DNA of 64,000 nucleotides from Myxococcota bacterium (GTDB lineage: Bacteria; Myxococcota_A; UBA9160; UBA4427), in the NCBI GenBank assembly GCA_041389495.1, contig JAWKRT010000001.1:1798001-1862000 (forward strand), read 5' to 3'. The number at the start of each line of letters is the position of its first letter. Within the stretch, counting starts at the first letter, position 1. Under the pieces are notes generated by a model. It was not told the DNA's origin and ran no database searches. It saw only the letters and a program-made list of their open reading frames with translations. Below, in pieces: positions 53,242 to 62,559 of the stretch. Made by a program: the position numbers and the translations under genes.

Positions 53242-55725
53242 GTGGCCGAGGCAGGGGCGAGCGCAGGAGCGAGCGCGGGCGTGCGACCGGGGCCGCTCGC
53301 GGGCCTGCGCGTCGTCGACTTCTCGACCGGGATCACGGGCGCCTACGCGAGCAAGCTCTTCGCCGATGCGGGCGCGGACGTCGTGAAGGTCGAGCCGCCC
53401 GCAGGCGACCCGCTGCGCCGCTGGAGCGCGTCGGGCGCAGCGGTCGCGCCGGGCGAGAGCGGCGTCCTCTTCCACTACCTGAACGCGTCGAAGCGCGGCG
53501 TCGTGGCCGACCTCGCGACGGACGCGGGGCGCGCGCTCGCGCTCGCGCTCGTCGAGCGCGCCGACATCGCGATCGAGAGCTTCGGGCCGGGCGGCGCCGA
53601 GGCGCGCGGCATCGGGTGGGACGCCGTGCGCGCGCGCAATCCGCGCTGCACGCTCGTGTCGATCTCGCCCTTCGGGCTCACCGGGCCGTGGGCCGAGCGC
53701 CCGTGCACGGAGTTCACGCTGCAGGCGGCGGTCGGCTCGACCGCGCACCGCGGCCTGCCCGCGCTCGGGCCGGTCGGCGCGGGCGGCCGCCTCGGCGAGT
53801 GGCTGCCGGGCGTGTACGCCGCGCTCGGCGGGCTGTGCGGATGGCTGTCGGCGCGCAAGACGGGCGCCGGACAGCACGCGGACGTCTCGATGTTCGAGGT
53901 GCTCTGCCTGTGCATGACGATCTACCACGACCTCGACGCGCAGTTCTTTCCCGGGCCGCTGCCGCAGGCGATCGAGACGCCGTCGATCGAGCCGACGAAG
54001 GACGGCTGGGTCGGCATCTGCACCATCACCGGCCAGCAGTGGAAGGACTTCTGCGCGGTGATCGGCCAGCCCGCACTCGCCGAGGACGAGCGCTTCTACG
54101 ACGCGAAGGCGCGCATGGAGCACCTCGACCTCATCCACGGCGCGATCCACGCGTTCACGAAGCAGCACACCGCCGACGAGGTCATCGAGCTGCTCGGGCT
54201 GATGCGCATTCCCGTGAACCCGCTCGGCAACGGCGAGACGCTGCTCGCGATGGACCACCTGCGCGCGCGCGGCGTGTTCGTGCGCAACCCGGCGGGCTTC
54301 GAGCAGCCGCGCACGCCGTACCGCCTGCACGGAGCGGGCGGGCTCGACGCGAGCTGCGACGCGCCGCCCGCGCTGCGCCCCGCGCCCGCGCTCGGCGCAC
54401 ACACGGCCGAGGTCGAGGCCGAGCTCGCCGCGGCGCCGCGCGCGCGCGGCGCGACGGCGGGCGCGCGCGGTGCGGAGGGCGGCGGGCCGCTCCCGTTCGA
54501 AGGCCTGCGCGTGCTCGACCTGACGGCGTTCTGGGCCGGGCCCGTCGGCACGAGCTTCCTGGCCGAGCTCGGCGCGGACGTGCTCAAGGTCGAGTCGATC
54601 CAGCGCCCCGACGGCATGCGCTTCGCGGGCTCCGTGCGCAACGACCGGATGTGGGAGTTCAATCCGATCTTCCACGGCGCGAACTCGAGCAAGCGCGACG
54701 TGACGCTGCGGCTCGACTCGCCCGAGGGCCTCGCGCTCGTGAAGCGGCTCGTCGCGAGCGCCGACGTCGTGGCCGAGAACTTCTCGGCGCGCGTCCTCGA
54801 CAACTTCGGGCTCGGCTGGGACGTGATCCACGCGCTCAACCCGCGCGCCGTCCTGCTGCGCATGCCGTCGTTCGGGCTCGAGGGGCCGTGGCGCGACCGC
54901 GTCGGCTTCGCGATGAACATCGAGCAGGTGAGCGGGCTCGCGTGGCTCACCGGCTACGCGCACCTGCCGCTCGTCGTGCGCGGCGCGTGCGACCCGCTCG
55001 GCGGCATGCACGCGGTGTTCGCGACCGCGCTCGCGCTCGAGGAGCGGCGGCGCACGGGCGTCGGGCAGCTCGTCGAGGTGCCGCTCGTCGAGCCCGCGCT
55101 CGCGATCGCGGCCGAGCAGGTGCTCGAGAAGAGCGCGCACGGCGCGCTGCTCGAGCGGCTCACGAATCGCGGCCCGTTCGCGGCGCCGCAGGGCGTCTAC
55201 CCGTGCGCCGACCGCGACGAGACGGGCCGCTCGCAAGGCCACGTCGCGATCGCGGTCGCGACCGACGCGCAGTGGCAGGCGCTGTGCGCGGCGCTCGGGC
55301 GCGCGGACTGGGCGCGCGCGCCCGAGCTGGCGAGCGCCGCCGGGCGGCGCGCCGCGCACGACGCGATCGACGAGGGCATCCGCGCGTGGACGACGGTGCG
55401 CGCGCGCGCCGAGGCCGCGGAGGCGCTGCTCGCCGCCGGCGTGCCGGCGAGCGAGTGCATCAATCCCCACGCGCTCTTCCCGAATCCGCAGCTCGCGCAC
55501 CGCGGCTTCTTCCAGGAGGTGGAGCACCCGGCGGCCGGACGCATGCGCTACCCGGGCCAGCCGATCGCGTTCTCGGGGCTCCCGCGCGGGCTGCGCCGTC
55601 GCGCCGCTCCGCTCCTCGGCGAGCACAACGAGGCCGTGCTGCGCGACGAGCTCGGGCTCTCCGACGACGACGTCGCGAAGCTGCGCGAGGCGCAGGTGGT
55701 GGGCGAGCGCCCGACGTTCATGTAG
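53242..55725 (+). CDS. two-domain CaiB/BaiF (family III) CoA-transferase
   Basis: An 827-residue fusion of two CoA-transferase III domains. The first (about 22-395) has LRVVDFSTGITGAYASKLFADAGADVVKVE and the catalytic Asp region GAGQHADVSMFE. The second (about 425-815) has LRVLDLTAFWAGPVGTSFLAELGADVLKVE, but its catalytic position reads GQLVEVPLVE, with Glu where Asp is expected. Single-domain relatives work as dimers, so the fusion may be an intramolecular heterodimer in which the second domain mainly binds or shapes. Likely role: moving CoA between carboxylic acids. GTG 53242 has GGAGG 8 nt upstream. Confidence 0.92.
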   Translation: MAEAGASAGASAGVRPGPLAGLRVVDFSTGITGAYASKLFADAGADVVKVEPPAGDPLRRWSASGAAVAPGESGVLFHYLNASKRGVVADLATDAGRALALALVERADIAIESFGPGGAEARGIGWDAVRARNPRCTLVSISPFGLTGPWAERPCTEFTLQAAVGSTAHRGLPALGPVGAGGRLGEWLPGVYAALGGLCGWLSARKTGAGQHADVSMFEVLCLCMTIYHDLDAQFFPGPLPQAIETPSIEPTKDGWVGICTITGQQWKDFCAVIGQPALAEDERFYDAKARMEHLDLIHGAIHAFTKQHTADEVIELLGLMRIPVNPLGNGETLLAMDHLRARGVFVRNPAGFEQPRTPYRLHGAGGLDASCDAPPALRPAPALGAHTAEVEAELAAAPRARGATAGARGAEGGGPLPFEGLRVLDLTAFWAGPVGTSFLAELGADVLKVESIQRPDGMRFAGSVRNDRMWEFNPIFHGANSSKRDVTLRLDSPEGLALVKRLVASADVVAENFSARVLDNFGLGWDVIHALNPRAVLLRMPSFGLEGPWRDRVGFAMNIEQVSGLAWLTGYAHLPLVVRGACDPLGGMHAVFATALALEERRRTGVGQLVEVPLVEPALAIAAEQVLEKSAHGALLERLTNRGPFAAPQGVYPCADRDETGRSQGHVAIAVATDAQWQALCAALGRADWARAPELASAAGRRAAHDAIDEGIRAWTTVRARAEAAEALLAAGVPASECINPHALFPNPQLAHRGFFQEVEHPAAGRMRYPGQPIAFSGLPRGLRRRAAPLLGEHNEAVLRDELGLSDDDVAKLREAQVVGERPTFM

Positions 55726-55757
55726 CCGTCGCGCGAGCGGCGGCAGGAGACCCGACG

Positions 55758-57314
55758 ATGGACCCCGTTCTCACGCGACGCCGCTTCCTCGAGGCGGGCG
55801 CGCTCGCGGGCGCCGCGATGGCGTGGCCCGCGTGCGCGTCGCGCACGGCCGCGGTGGCGGCGACGCCGCGCGCGCTTCCCTTCGACGCGTACCGCGCGCA
55901 CGACGCCGTCGGCCTCGCCGAGCTCGTGCGTCGCGGCGACGCGAGCCCGGCCGAGCTGCTCGAGCTCGCGATCGCGCGCGCGGAGGCGGTCGAGCCGGCG
56001 ATCCGCGCGATCACCGTGCGGCACTTCGAGCTCGCGCGCGAGGCCGCGCGCGGCGCGCTGCCGGACGGCCCGCTGCGCGGCGTGCCGTGGCTGCTCAAGG
56101 ACCTCGGCATCGGGATGCGCGGCACGGTCACGACCGAGGGCTCGCGGCTGTTCGCCGACGCCGTGCGCGACGCCGACTCGACGCTCACCGAGCGCTACCG
56201 CGCGGCCGGCCTCGTGATCTTCGGCAAGACGCACAGCCCCGAGTTCGGCGGCTCGCCGAGCAGCGAGTCGGCGCTCCACGGCGCGACGCACAACCCGTGG
56301 GATCTCGCGCGCAGCCCGGGCGGGAGCTCGGGCGGCTCGGCGGCGGCGGTCGCGGCGGGCATCGTGCCCGCGGCGCACGCGACCGACGGCGGCGGCTCGA
56401 TCCGCATTCCGGCCTCGTCGTGCGGGCTCTTCGGCATGAAGCCGACGCGCGGCCGCGTGCCGCTCGGGCCCGCGATCTACGAAGGGTGGGGCGGGCTCTC
56501 CGCCGCACACTGCGTGAGCCGCAGCGTGCGCGACAGCGCGGCGCTCCTCGACGCGACGCAGGGGCCGGCGGTCGGCGACGCCTACGCCGCGCCGCCGCGC
56601 GAGCGCCCGTACCTCGAGGAGATCGCGCGCGCGCCCGGGCGCCTTCGCATCGCGCTGATGACGAAGCCGCTCGTCCCGGTCCCGGTCGACGCCGAGTGCG
56701 TGCGCGCCGCGCACGACGCGGCGGCGCTCTGCGCTGCGCTCGGACACGACGTCGAGGAGGCCTCGCCTGCCCTCGACTACGCGGCCGTGTGGGGCGCCTA
56801 CGGAGCGGCGTCGGGCGTCGGCACCGCGATCGCCGTCGCGGCGCGCGAGGCGGCGCTCGGGCGCCCCGCGCGGCCCGACGAGCTCGAGCCGATCACGCGC
56901 CGCTGGGTCGAGGGCGCGCCGCGCGTCTCGGGCATCGAGCTCGTGCGCGCGCGCGCGACGCTCCACGGCGCGAGCCGCGCGCTCGGCGCGTTCCTCGAGC
57001 GCTTCGACGCGATCCTCTCGCCGACGATGGCGCACGTGCCGCCCGCGCTCGGCGTGCTCTCGCTGTCGCAGGACTACGACTCGTTCGTGCTGCCCGCGAC
57101 GCGCGCGTCGGCCTTCACGTCGCTCTTCAACATGACGGGGCAGCCCGCGATGAGCGTGCCGCTCCACTGGACGGAGCCCTCCGAGGCGGCGCCGCGCGGC
57201 GTGCCCGTCGGCGTGATGTTCGCGGGGCGCTTCGGCGACGAGGCGACGCTCTTCCGGCTCGCCGCGCAGCTCGAGGCCGAGCGGCCGTGGTTCGCGCGCG
57301 TGCCCGCGCTCTGA
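55758..57314 (+). CDS. Tat-exported amidase
   Basis: A 518-residue amidase-signature enzyme. A twin-arginine signal (RRRFLEAGALAGAAM) suggests export in folded form, and the following Cys could be lipidated. The Ser-cisSer-Lys triad is visible: Lys in LLKDLG (about 113), cis-Ser in GGSSGGSAAAVAAG (about 187-200) and the nucleophile in DGGGSIRIPAS (about 214). C-terminal GQPAMSVPLHW is conserved. It hydrolyses an amide or ester outside the cytoplasm; the substrate is unknown. It starts 32 nt after the CoA-transferase stop with GGCAGGAGA upstream, so the two probably share a transcript. Confidence 0.92.
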   Translation: MDPVLTRRRFLEAGALAGAAMAWPACASRTAAVAATPRALPFDAYRAHDAVGLAELVRRGDASPAELLELAIARAEAVEPAIRAITVRHFELAREAARGALPDGPLRGVPWLLKDLGIGMRGTVTTEGSRLFADAVRDADSTLTERYRAAGLVIFGKTHSPEFGGSPSSESALHGATHNPWDLARSPGGSSGGSAAAVAAGIVPAAHATDGGGSIRIPASSCGLFGMKPTRGRVPLGPAIYEGWGGLSAAHCVSRSVRDSAALLDATQGPAVGDAYAAPPRERPYLEEIARAPGRLRIALMTKPLVPVPVDAECVRAAHDAAALCAALGHDVEEASPALDYAAVWGAYGAASGVGTAIAVAAREAALGRPARPDELEPITRRWVEGAPRVSGIELVRARATLHGASRALGAFLERFDAILSPTMAHVPPALGVLSLSQDYDSFVLPATRASAFTSLFNMTGQPAMSVPLHWTEPSEAAPRGVPVGVMFAGRFGDEATLFRLAAQLEAERPWFARVPAL

Positions 57315-57341
57315 CACGCGGAGCCGCGAGGAGGGACGCGG

Positions 57342-58046
57342 ATGAGGGCGAGGGAGAGCGAGTCCGCGCGGTGCGCGGTGTGCGGACGCACGCTGCCGCG
57401 GCGGCAGCTCGTGTCGGGAGCGCTCGTGCGGCCCTCGGTCGCCGACGCGATCCGCGCCGACCACCCCGAATGGGGCGCCGAGAGCCGCGTGTGCCGCGAC
57501 GACCTCGCGGTCTACCGCGGCCGCTACGTGAGCCAGCTGCTCGAGTCGGAGCGCGGCGACCTGACCGCGCTCGAGCGCGAGGTGGTCGACAGCCTGCGCG
57601 AGCACGAGCTCCTGTCGGAGAACGTCGACGTCGCGTTCGAGCGCGACTGGACGCTCGGCGAGCGCCTCGCCGACCGCATCGCGACGTTCGGCGGCAGCTG
57701 GGCCTTCCTGCTCTGCTTCGCGGGGTTCCTCGCGCTGTGGATCGGCGCCAACACGTGGGCCGTGCTGCGCCCGCCGCTCGACCCGTACCCGTTCATCCTG
57801 CTCAACCTCGTGCTCTCGTGCCTCGCGGCGATCCAGGCGCCGATCATCATGATGAGCCAGAACCGGCAGGAGGCGAAGGACCGCCTCCGCTCGCAGCACG
57901 ACTACCAGGTGAACCTCAAGGCCGAGCTCGAGATCCGCCACCTGCACGAGAAGGTCGACCACCTGCTGTCGCACCAGTGGGAGCGGCTGGTCGAGATCCA
58001 GGAGATCCAGCTCGAGCTGCTGACCGAGCTCGGACGGCGCGGCTGA
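57342..58046 (+). CDS. DUF1003 membrane protein
   Basis: A 234-residue protein of the DUF1003 family. An N-terminal cysteine pair (CAVCGR) and a Cys in SRVCRDD could bind zinc. Two membrane helices (AFLLCFAGFLALWIGANTW and FILLNLVLSCLAAIQAPIIM) enclose the family motif PPLDPYPF, and MMSQNRQEAKDRLRSQHDY follows. A C-terminal coiled coil ends the chain. The function of the family is unknown. GAGGAGGGACGCGG precedes ATG 57342. It lies 27 nt after the amidase, probably as the third gene of this operon. Confidence 0.9.
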   Translation: MRARESESARCAVCGRTLPRRQLVSGALVRPSVADAIRADHPEWGAESRVCRDDLAVYRGRYVSQLLESERGDLTALEREVVDSLREHELLSENVDVAFERDWTLGERLADRIATFGGSWAFLLCFAGFLALWIGANTWAVLRPPLDPYPFILLNLVLSCLAAIQAPIIMMSQNRQEAKDRLRSQHDYQVNLKAELEIRHLHEKVDHLLSHQWERLVEIQEIQLELLTELGRRG

Positions 58047-58071
58047 GCGGGAGGCGCGCGCGGCGCGCGCG

Positions 58072-59928
58072 TCAGAGCACGACGCGCACGCCGCCGAGGT
58101 CCTCGATGCGGTGCGGGAAGCGGTCGCCGGGCGTCCCGATGAACATGCAGTTGTGCGGGACGCCGAGGTGGCGCGCGAGCGCCTCGACGAGCGCCGGCCC
58201 GAACTCGCCCTTCACCGCGAGGAAGTCGACGCGCAGCTGCGGGTAGAGGTGGTCGATCACGCGCAGGTGCTCGGCGAGGTCGGGCGGGACGGGATACGCG
58301 TCGCAGTAGACGTGCACGACCTTGAGCCGCGTCGTCTGCTCGTTGTCGAGCACGTAGAGCGCGGCGCGGTTCAGCGTCACCATGTCGTCGCCCTTCGTGA
58401 AGTAGACCATCGGGCGCTCGTTGATCTCCTCGATCTGCCGCATCACCGCCGCGTGGATCCAGTGGCCGGCCGCGGTCAGGCGCTCGACGAGCCCGCGCGA
58501 GACGTAGAGCCCGGCCTTCAGGATCTGGATGCGCAGGAACATGACGCCCACGACGGCCAGCGCGGCGGCGAAGTAGCCCTCGAAGATCTCGAGGTTGAGC
58601 GGGTCGAGCACGACGTTGCCGACGAGGCCGACGAGCACCATCACGAGCGCGACGACCACGGTCGGCCAGCCCGCGCGCTCGGCGCGCGGCAGCCGCGCGC
58701 GCCGCAGCTTGAGCAGCATGTTCCCGAGCGCGAAGAGCGCCATCACGCTCAGGAAGGCGAGCGTGTAGACGCCGGCGAGCGACTCGATGCGGCCCTGCGT
58801 CGCCGACAGGATCGACACGCAGAGCGCGAAGAAGCCGAGCAGGATCCAGTGCGGCGTCCGCCGCCAGCGGTTCTCGACGAGCAGCACTTGCGGCAGGCAG
58901 CGGTCGAGCGCCATGCGGCGCACGAGGCCGGTGACGCCGACGTAGCTCGTGAGCACGGCGCCCGAGAGCACGAGCGCGGCGTCCGCGGAGACGAGCAGCG
59001 CGAGCGGGCGCCCGAACGCCACGTCGCCCATGCGGGCGAGCAGGTCGGGCGGCACGTCGCGGATCTGGTCGAGCGGCAGCATGCCGAGCGACAGGAAGCT
59101 GATGAGCGGGTTGAAGACCGCCACCGCGAGCCACATGTTGCGCAGCGTCTTCGGGAAGACGCCGTCCTTCTGCTCCTCGATGAAGTTGGCCGAGCTCTCG
59201 AAGCCGCTGATGCCGAGCATCGCGGCCGCGAACCCGAAGAAGAGCGCGCGCGGGATGCTCTCGAGGCTCGGGAGGTGGAGGTTCGCGACGAAGAGCGACG
59301 GGTCGCGCGCGACGCTCGCGATGCACGCGACCGAGAGGACGACGAGCGTCGCCATGTGCAGCAGGAAGATGCCGAGCGCGACGGCCGCCGATTCGCCGAT
59401 CCCGAGGATGCCGAGGAACGCGAACGCGCCGAGCAGCGCGATCGTCGCCGGGATGACGTCGATCGCGGGCACGAGGTGGTGCGCGTAGTGCATCGCCTCG
59501 CTCGCGCTGATCACGGCGGTGGCGATGTAGGACAGGAGCGTCAGGCACGCGGCCGCCGCGGCGACGCGCTTGTTCGTCGTGTTGAGCAGCACGGTGTACG
59601 TGCCGCCGTTCATCGGGAGCGCGCTGCCGACCTCCGCGTACACCTTGCGGAACAGGTAGAGCACGCCCGCCACCACGAGCAGCACGAGGGGCGCGAGCAC
59701 GCCCGCCTGCGCCGCGCACAGCGCCGACACGTAGAGCACGCTCGAGGTGATGTCGTTGCCGCAGATCGCGGTGGCGCGCCACGTCCCGAGCGTGTGGCGG
59801 TGCCGGTGCTCGGGGTCGGTCGGCTCGACCTCGACGGGCGTGAGGTCGGCGATGCGCTCCGCGTGCCCCCAGCCTGCGAACTCCCAGGGCTCGGGGTTGG
59901 GCGCGTCGGCGGACGAGGGCACGTTCAT
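58072..59928 (-). CDS. APC-superfamily amino-acid permease with C-terminal Usp-like domain
   Basis: A 618-residue transporter. About 12 hydrophobic helices (residues 50-480) follow an N-terminal tail; the APC-type motifs are GNDITSSVLYVSALCAAQAG in TM1 and FGFAAAMLGISGFESSANF in TM6. About 140 C-terminal residues form a soluble domain (MVYFTKGDDMVTLNRAAL, RLKVVHVYCD, VDFLAVKGEFGPALVEALAR) similar to universal-stress-type nucleotide-binding folds. The substrate is not determinable. ATG 59928 overlaps the MprF stop (ATGA), so it is translationally coupled; an amino acid or its derivative is plausible cargo given MprF upstream. Confidence 0.9.
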   Translation of the reverse strand: MNVPSSADAPNPEPWEFAGWGHAERIADLTPVEVEPTDPEHRHRHTLGTWRATAICGNDITSSVLYVSALCAAQAGVLAPLVLLVVAGVLYLFRKVYAEVGSALPMNGGTYTVLLNTTNKRVAAAAACLTLLSYIATAVISASEAMHYAHHLVPAIDVIPATIALLGAFAFLGILGIGESAAVALGIFLLHMATLVVLSVACIASVARDPSLFVANLHLPSLESIPRALFFGFAAAMLGISGFESSANFIEEQKDGVFPKTLRNMWLAVAVFNPLISFLSLGMLPLDQIRDVPPDLLARMGDVAFGRPLALLVSADAALVLSGAVLTSYVGVTGLVRRMALDRCLPQVLLVENRWRRTPHWILLGFFALCVSILSATQGRIESLAGVYTLAFLSVMALFALGNMLLKLRRARLPRAERAGWPTVVVALVMVLVGLVGNVVLDPLNLEIFEGYFAAALAVVGVMFLRIQILKAGLYVSRGLVERLTAAGHWIHAAVMRQIEEINERPMVYFTKGDDMVTLNRAALYVLDNEQTTRLKVVHVYCDAYPVPPDLAEHLRVIDHLYPQLRVDFLAVKGEFGPALVEALARHLGVPHNCMFIGTPGDRFPHRIEDLGGVRVVL

Positions 59929-62555
59929 CGCAGGACCACTCCCGTGACGCCGCCCGAGACGAGCGACGCGATGCGGGTGAGCACGATCGGCAGGGCGAGG
60001 CCGCCGGGGCTCGCGAGATAGCGCGGCTCCCACACGGGGTCGAACTTGTCCTTGAAGTCGCGCAGCCCCTGGAAGTGGTAGAGCTGCTCGCCGTGCCGGA
60101 AGAGCAGCGCGCCGACGCGGTTCCACGCCGGCGCGAGCCGGTGGCGCTCGAGACCGGCGAGCGGCGCCATCCCGAGTCCGTACTGCGCGTAGCCCTCGTC
60201 GCGTCCCCAGAGCATGAGCTGCGTGAACAGGTACTCCATCACGCCCGATGGCGCGCGCGCGTCGTAGCGCATCAGGTCGATCGAGAGCTCGGCCTTCGAC
60301 GCGCTCGTCCACACGTTCGCGAACGCGACGATGCGGCCGTCGCGGCGCACGACGGCGACGGGGAAGCGCGACAGGTAGGCGCGGTCGAAGAAGCCGAGCG
60401 AGAAGCGCTTCTCGCGCGCGTGTCGCGCCGCGAGCCACGCGTCCGAGATCGCCTCGAGCTCGTCGAGGATCGCCGGGACGCCGTCGGCTCCGACGATCTC
60501 GAACGCGCAGCCCTCGCGCGCCATGCGGCGCTCGGTCTGCCGCAGGCCCTTGCGCGCGCTGCCCTCGAGCGAGAACGCGGCGAGCGGGACGCTCCCCTCC
60601 TCGCCCACCTTGCGGAGCGCGAGCCCGAGGTCGACGTAGACGGGCAGGGCGTCCTCGGTCGCCTCCCAGAAGACCGCATCGGCGCCGTGGCGATCGGCGA
60701 GCTCGCGCAGGCGCCACGCGAGCTCGGCGGCCCGGGCCGGCGGCCCGACGGGGTCGCCCATCGCCACCCACGTCCGTCCGCTCACGCCGTACGTCACGAA
60801 CGCCTCGCGCGCGTCGTCGAAGAGGACGTGCTTGTCGCCGAGCAGCGCGAGGTAGCCGGTCGTGCGCGGCGCGCGCGCGGCGATCGCCTGCGCGCGGTCG
60901 AGGTCGTCGACGCTCGGCGCGGCGGGTGCGGCCGGCGCGGGGCGCAGCAGCCGGAGCAGCGCGACCGCGACGAGCGCGACCGCGGCCGCGAGCTCCGCGC
61001 GCAGCGAGCGCGACGCGGGCTCGTGCGGGCCGAAGCGCCACCACAGGTCGCTCGAGTACTCGACGTGGCGATACGCGAGCTCGAGCACGACGACCGAGCC
61101 GAGGCCGACGACGGCGACCGCCGTCCACCAGCGCGGCGAGAGCGACTGCTCGCGCAGCGAGCTGCGCCGGTAGAAGTACGCGCGACACGGCGCGAGCGCC
61201 GCGGCCATCGCGGCGAGCACGCTCGCCTCCTCCCAGTCGAGCCCCTTCGCGAGCGACGCGACGGCGCCCGCGACGAGCAGCGCGAGCGCGCCGACGTAGC
61301 CCGCGTCGAGCCGCTCGCGCAGTGCGTTCGAGAGCACGAGCAGGAGCGCGCCGATCACGCTGCCCGCGAGCTTCGAGGTCTCGATCCACGGCAGCGGGAG
61401 GGTGCGGCGCAGCCACGCGAGGCGCTCCGGCAGCTCGGGCATCGCGCCCGAGAAGAGCAGCACGGCGCCGGCCGCGAACGTCGTCGCCGACAGCACGCGC
61501 GGCGCGACCTCCGCCGCCGCGCCCTGCAGGCGCGCGCCCGCGCGCGCGAGTGCCGCGCGCCGCTGACGCAGCTCGTAGCCCGCGAACGCGAGCACGCCGG
61601 CGACGAGCGGCAGCAGGTAGTAGGCGAACCGGTAGGCGACGATCGACGCGAGCAGCGCGTCGGCGGCGAGCCACGGGCGCAGCAGCACGACGAGCGCGCC
61701 CTCGAACACCCCGAGCCCGCCCGGCACGTGGCTCGCGAGCCCGGCGACCTGCGCGAGCAGGAACGCCGCGACGAACGTCGCGAAGCCGAGGCCCGTGCCG
61801 TCCGGCAGCAGCACCCACAGCACCGACGCCGCGAGCAGCCAGTCCGCGCTCGACACCGCGAGCTGCAGGAGCGCCGTGCGCGCGTCGGGCACGTCGATGC
61901 GGAAGCCGCGGATCGCGAACGGTCGGCGCCGCAGCGCGGCGAGCGCGACGTAGCCCGCGGCCGCGCCGACGAGCGCGACGCCGAGCGGCCGGCTGCTCGC
62001 GAAGCCGATCGAGCCCGTCGGCAGCGCGACCGGCCACAGCGCGTTCGCGACGCCGCCGACGAGCGCGAACCCGAGCCAGAACGTCAGCGCCGCGAACGCG
62101 ATCACGCGCGCCACGTCGTCCGCGCGCACACCCCACGACGTGAGCATCCGGTACCGCACCGCGCTCCCGCCGAGCCCCGACAGCCCGACGTTGTGGCTCA
62201 TCACGTACGCGACGAACGACGCCAGCGCGATCCGCCGGTACGGGAGCGCGACGCCGATCACGCGGAACGCGAGCGCGTCGTAGGCCGTGAGCACCGCATA
62301 GCCGACGGCCGTGAGCCCGATCGCGCCGAACGCGCGCGCGGGTGCGATCGCCTGCAGATGGGCCACGACGTCGCGAAGGTGATAGGCGGCGACCTCGCGC
62401 CGCAGCACCCAGGTCGCCGCGAGGAGGAGCGCGATGCCGACGATGGGCGCGACGGCCGCGAGCCGCCGCTCGAGCGCGCCGCGCCCCGTGTGCGCGGGCG
62501 GCGGCACCTCGCGGTCCGCCGCTCCAGGCCGGGGGGCGCGCGCCGGGCCGTCCAC
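59925..62555 (-). CDS. mprF: bifunctional phosphatidylglycerol aminoacyltransferase/flippase MprF
   Basis: An 876-residue membrane protein, full length for MprF. The N-terminal two-thirds contains about 14 helices of the flippase domain (LSGLGGSAVRYRMLTSWG and HVPGGLGVFEGALVVL). The C-terminal cytosolic DUF2156 domain has KHVLFDDAREAFVTYGV, KGLRQTERRM and YHFQGLRDFKDKFDPVWEPRYL. It transfers an amino acid from aminoacyl-tRNA to phosphatidylglycerol and flips the product, lowering negative surface charge. Lys versus Ala specificity is not evident. GTG 62555 begins 4 nt after the P450 stop. Confidence 0.93.
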   Translation of the reverse strand: MDGPARAPRPGAADREVPPPAHTGRGALERRLAAVAPIVGIALLLAATWVLRREVAAYHLRDVVAHLQAIAPARAFGAIGLTAVGYAVLTAYDALAFRVIGVALPYRRIALASFVAYVMSHNVGLSGLGGSAVRYRMLTSWGVRADDVARVIAFAALTFWLGFALVGGVANALWPVALPTGSIGFASSRPLGVALVGAAAGYVALAALRRRPFAIRGFRIDVPDARTALLQLAVSSADWLLAASVLWVLLPDGTGLGFATFVAAFLLAQVAGLASHVPGGLGVFEGALVVLLRPWLAADALLASIVAYRFAYYLLPLVAGVLAFAGYELRQRRAALARAGARLQGAAAEVAPRVLSATTFAAGAVLLFSGAMPELPERLAWLRRTLPLPWIETSKLAGSVIGALLLVLSNALRERLDAGYVGALALLVAGAVASLAKGLDWEEASVLAAMAAALAPCRAYFYRRSSLREQSLSPRWWTAVAVVGLGSVVVLELAYRHVEYSSDLWWRFGPHEPASRSLRAELAAAVALVAVALLRLLRPAPAAPAAPSVDDLDRAQAIAARAPRTTGYLALLGDKHVLFDDAREAFVTYGVSGRTWVAMGDPVGPPARAAELAWRLRELADRHGADAVFWEATEDALPVYVDLGLALRKVGEEGSVPLAAFSLEGSARKGLRQTERRMAREGCAFEIVGADGVPAILDELEAISDAWLAARHAREKRFSLGFFDRAYLSRFPVAVVRRDGRIVAFANVWTSASKAELSIDLMRYDARAPSGVMEYLFTQLMLWGRDEGYAQYGLGMAPLAGLERHRLAPAWNRVGALLFRHGEQLYHFQGLRDFKDKFDPVWEPRYLASPGGLALPIVLTRIASLVSGGVTGVVLR

Positions 62556-62559
62556 GCGC

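Noticed and set aside
54096..54950. Minus-strand open frame with a protein-like start
   Set aside because: It lies wholly inside the second half of the CoA-transferase gene, whose motifs are unmistakable.
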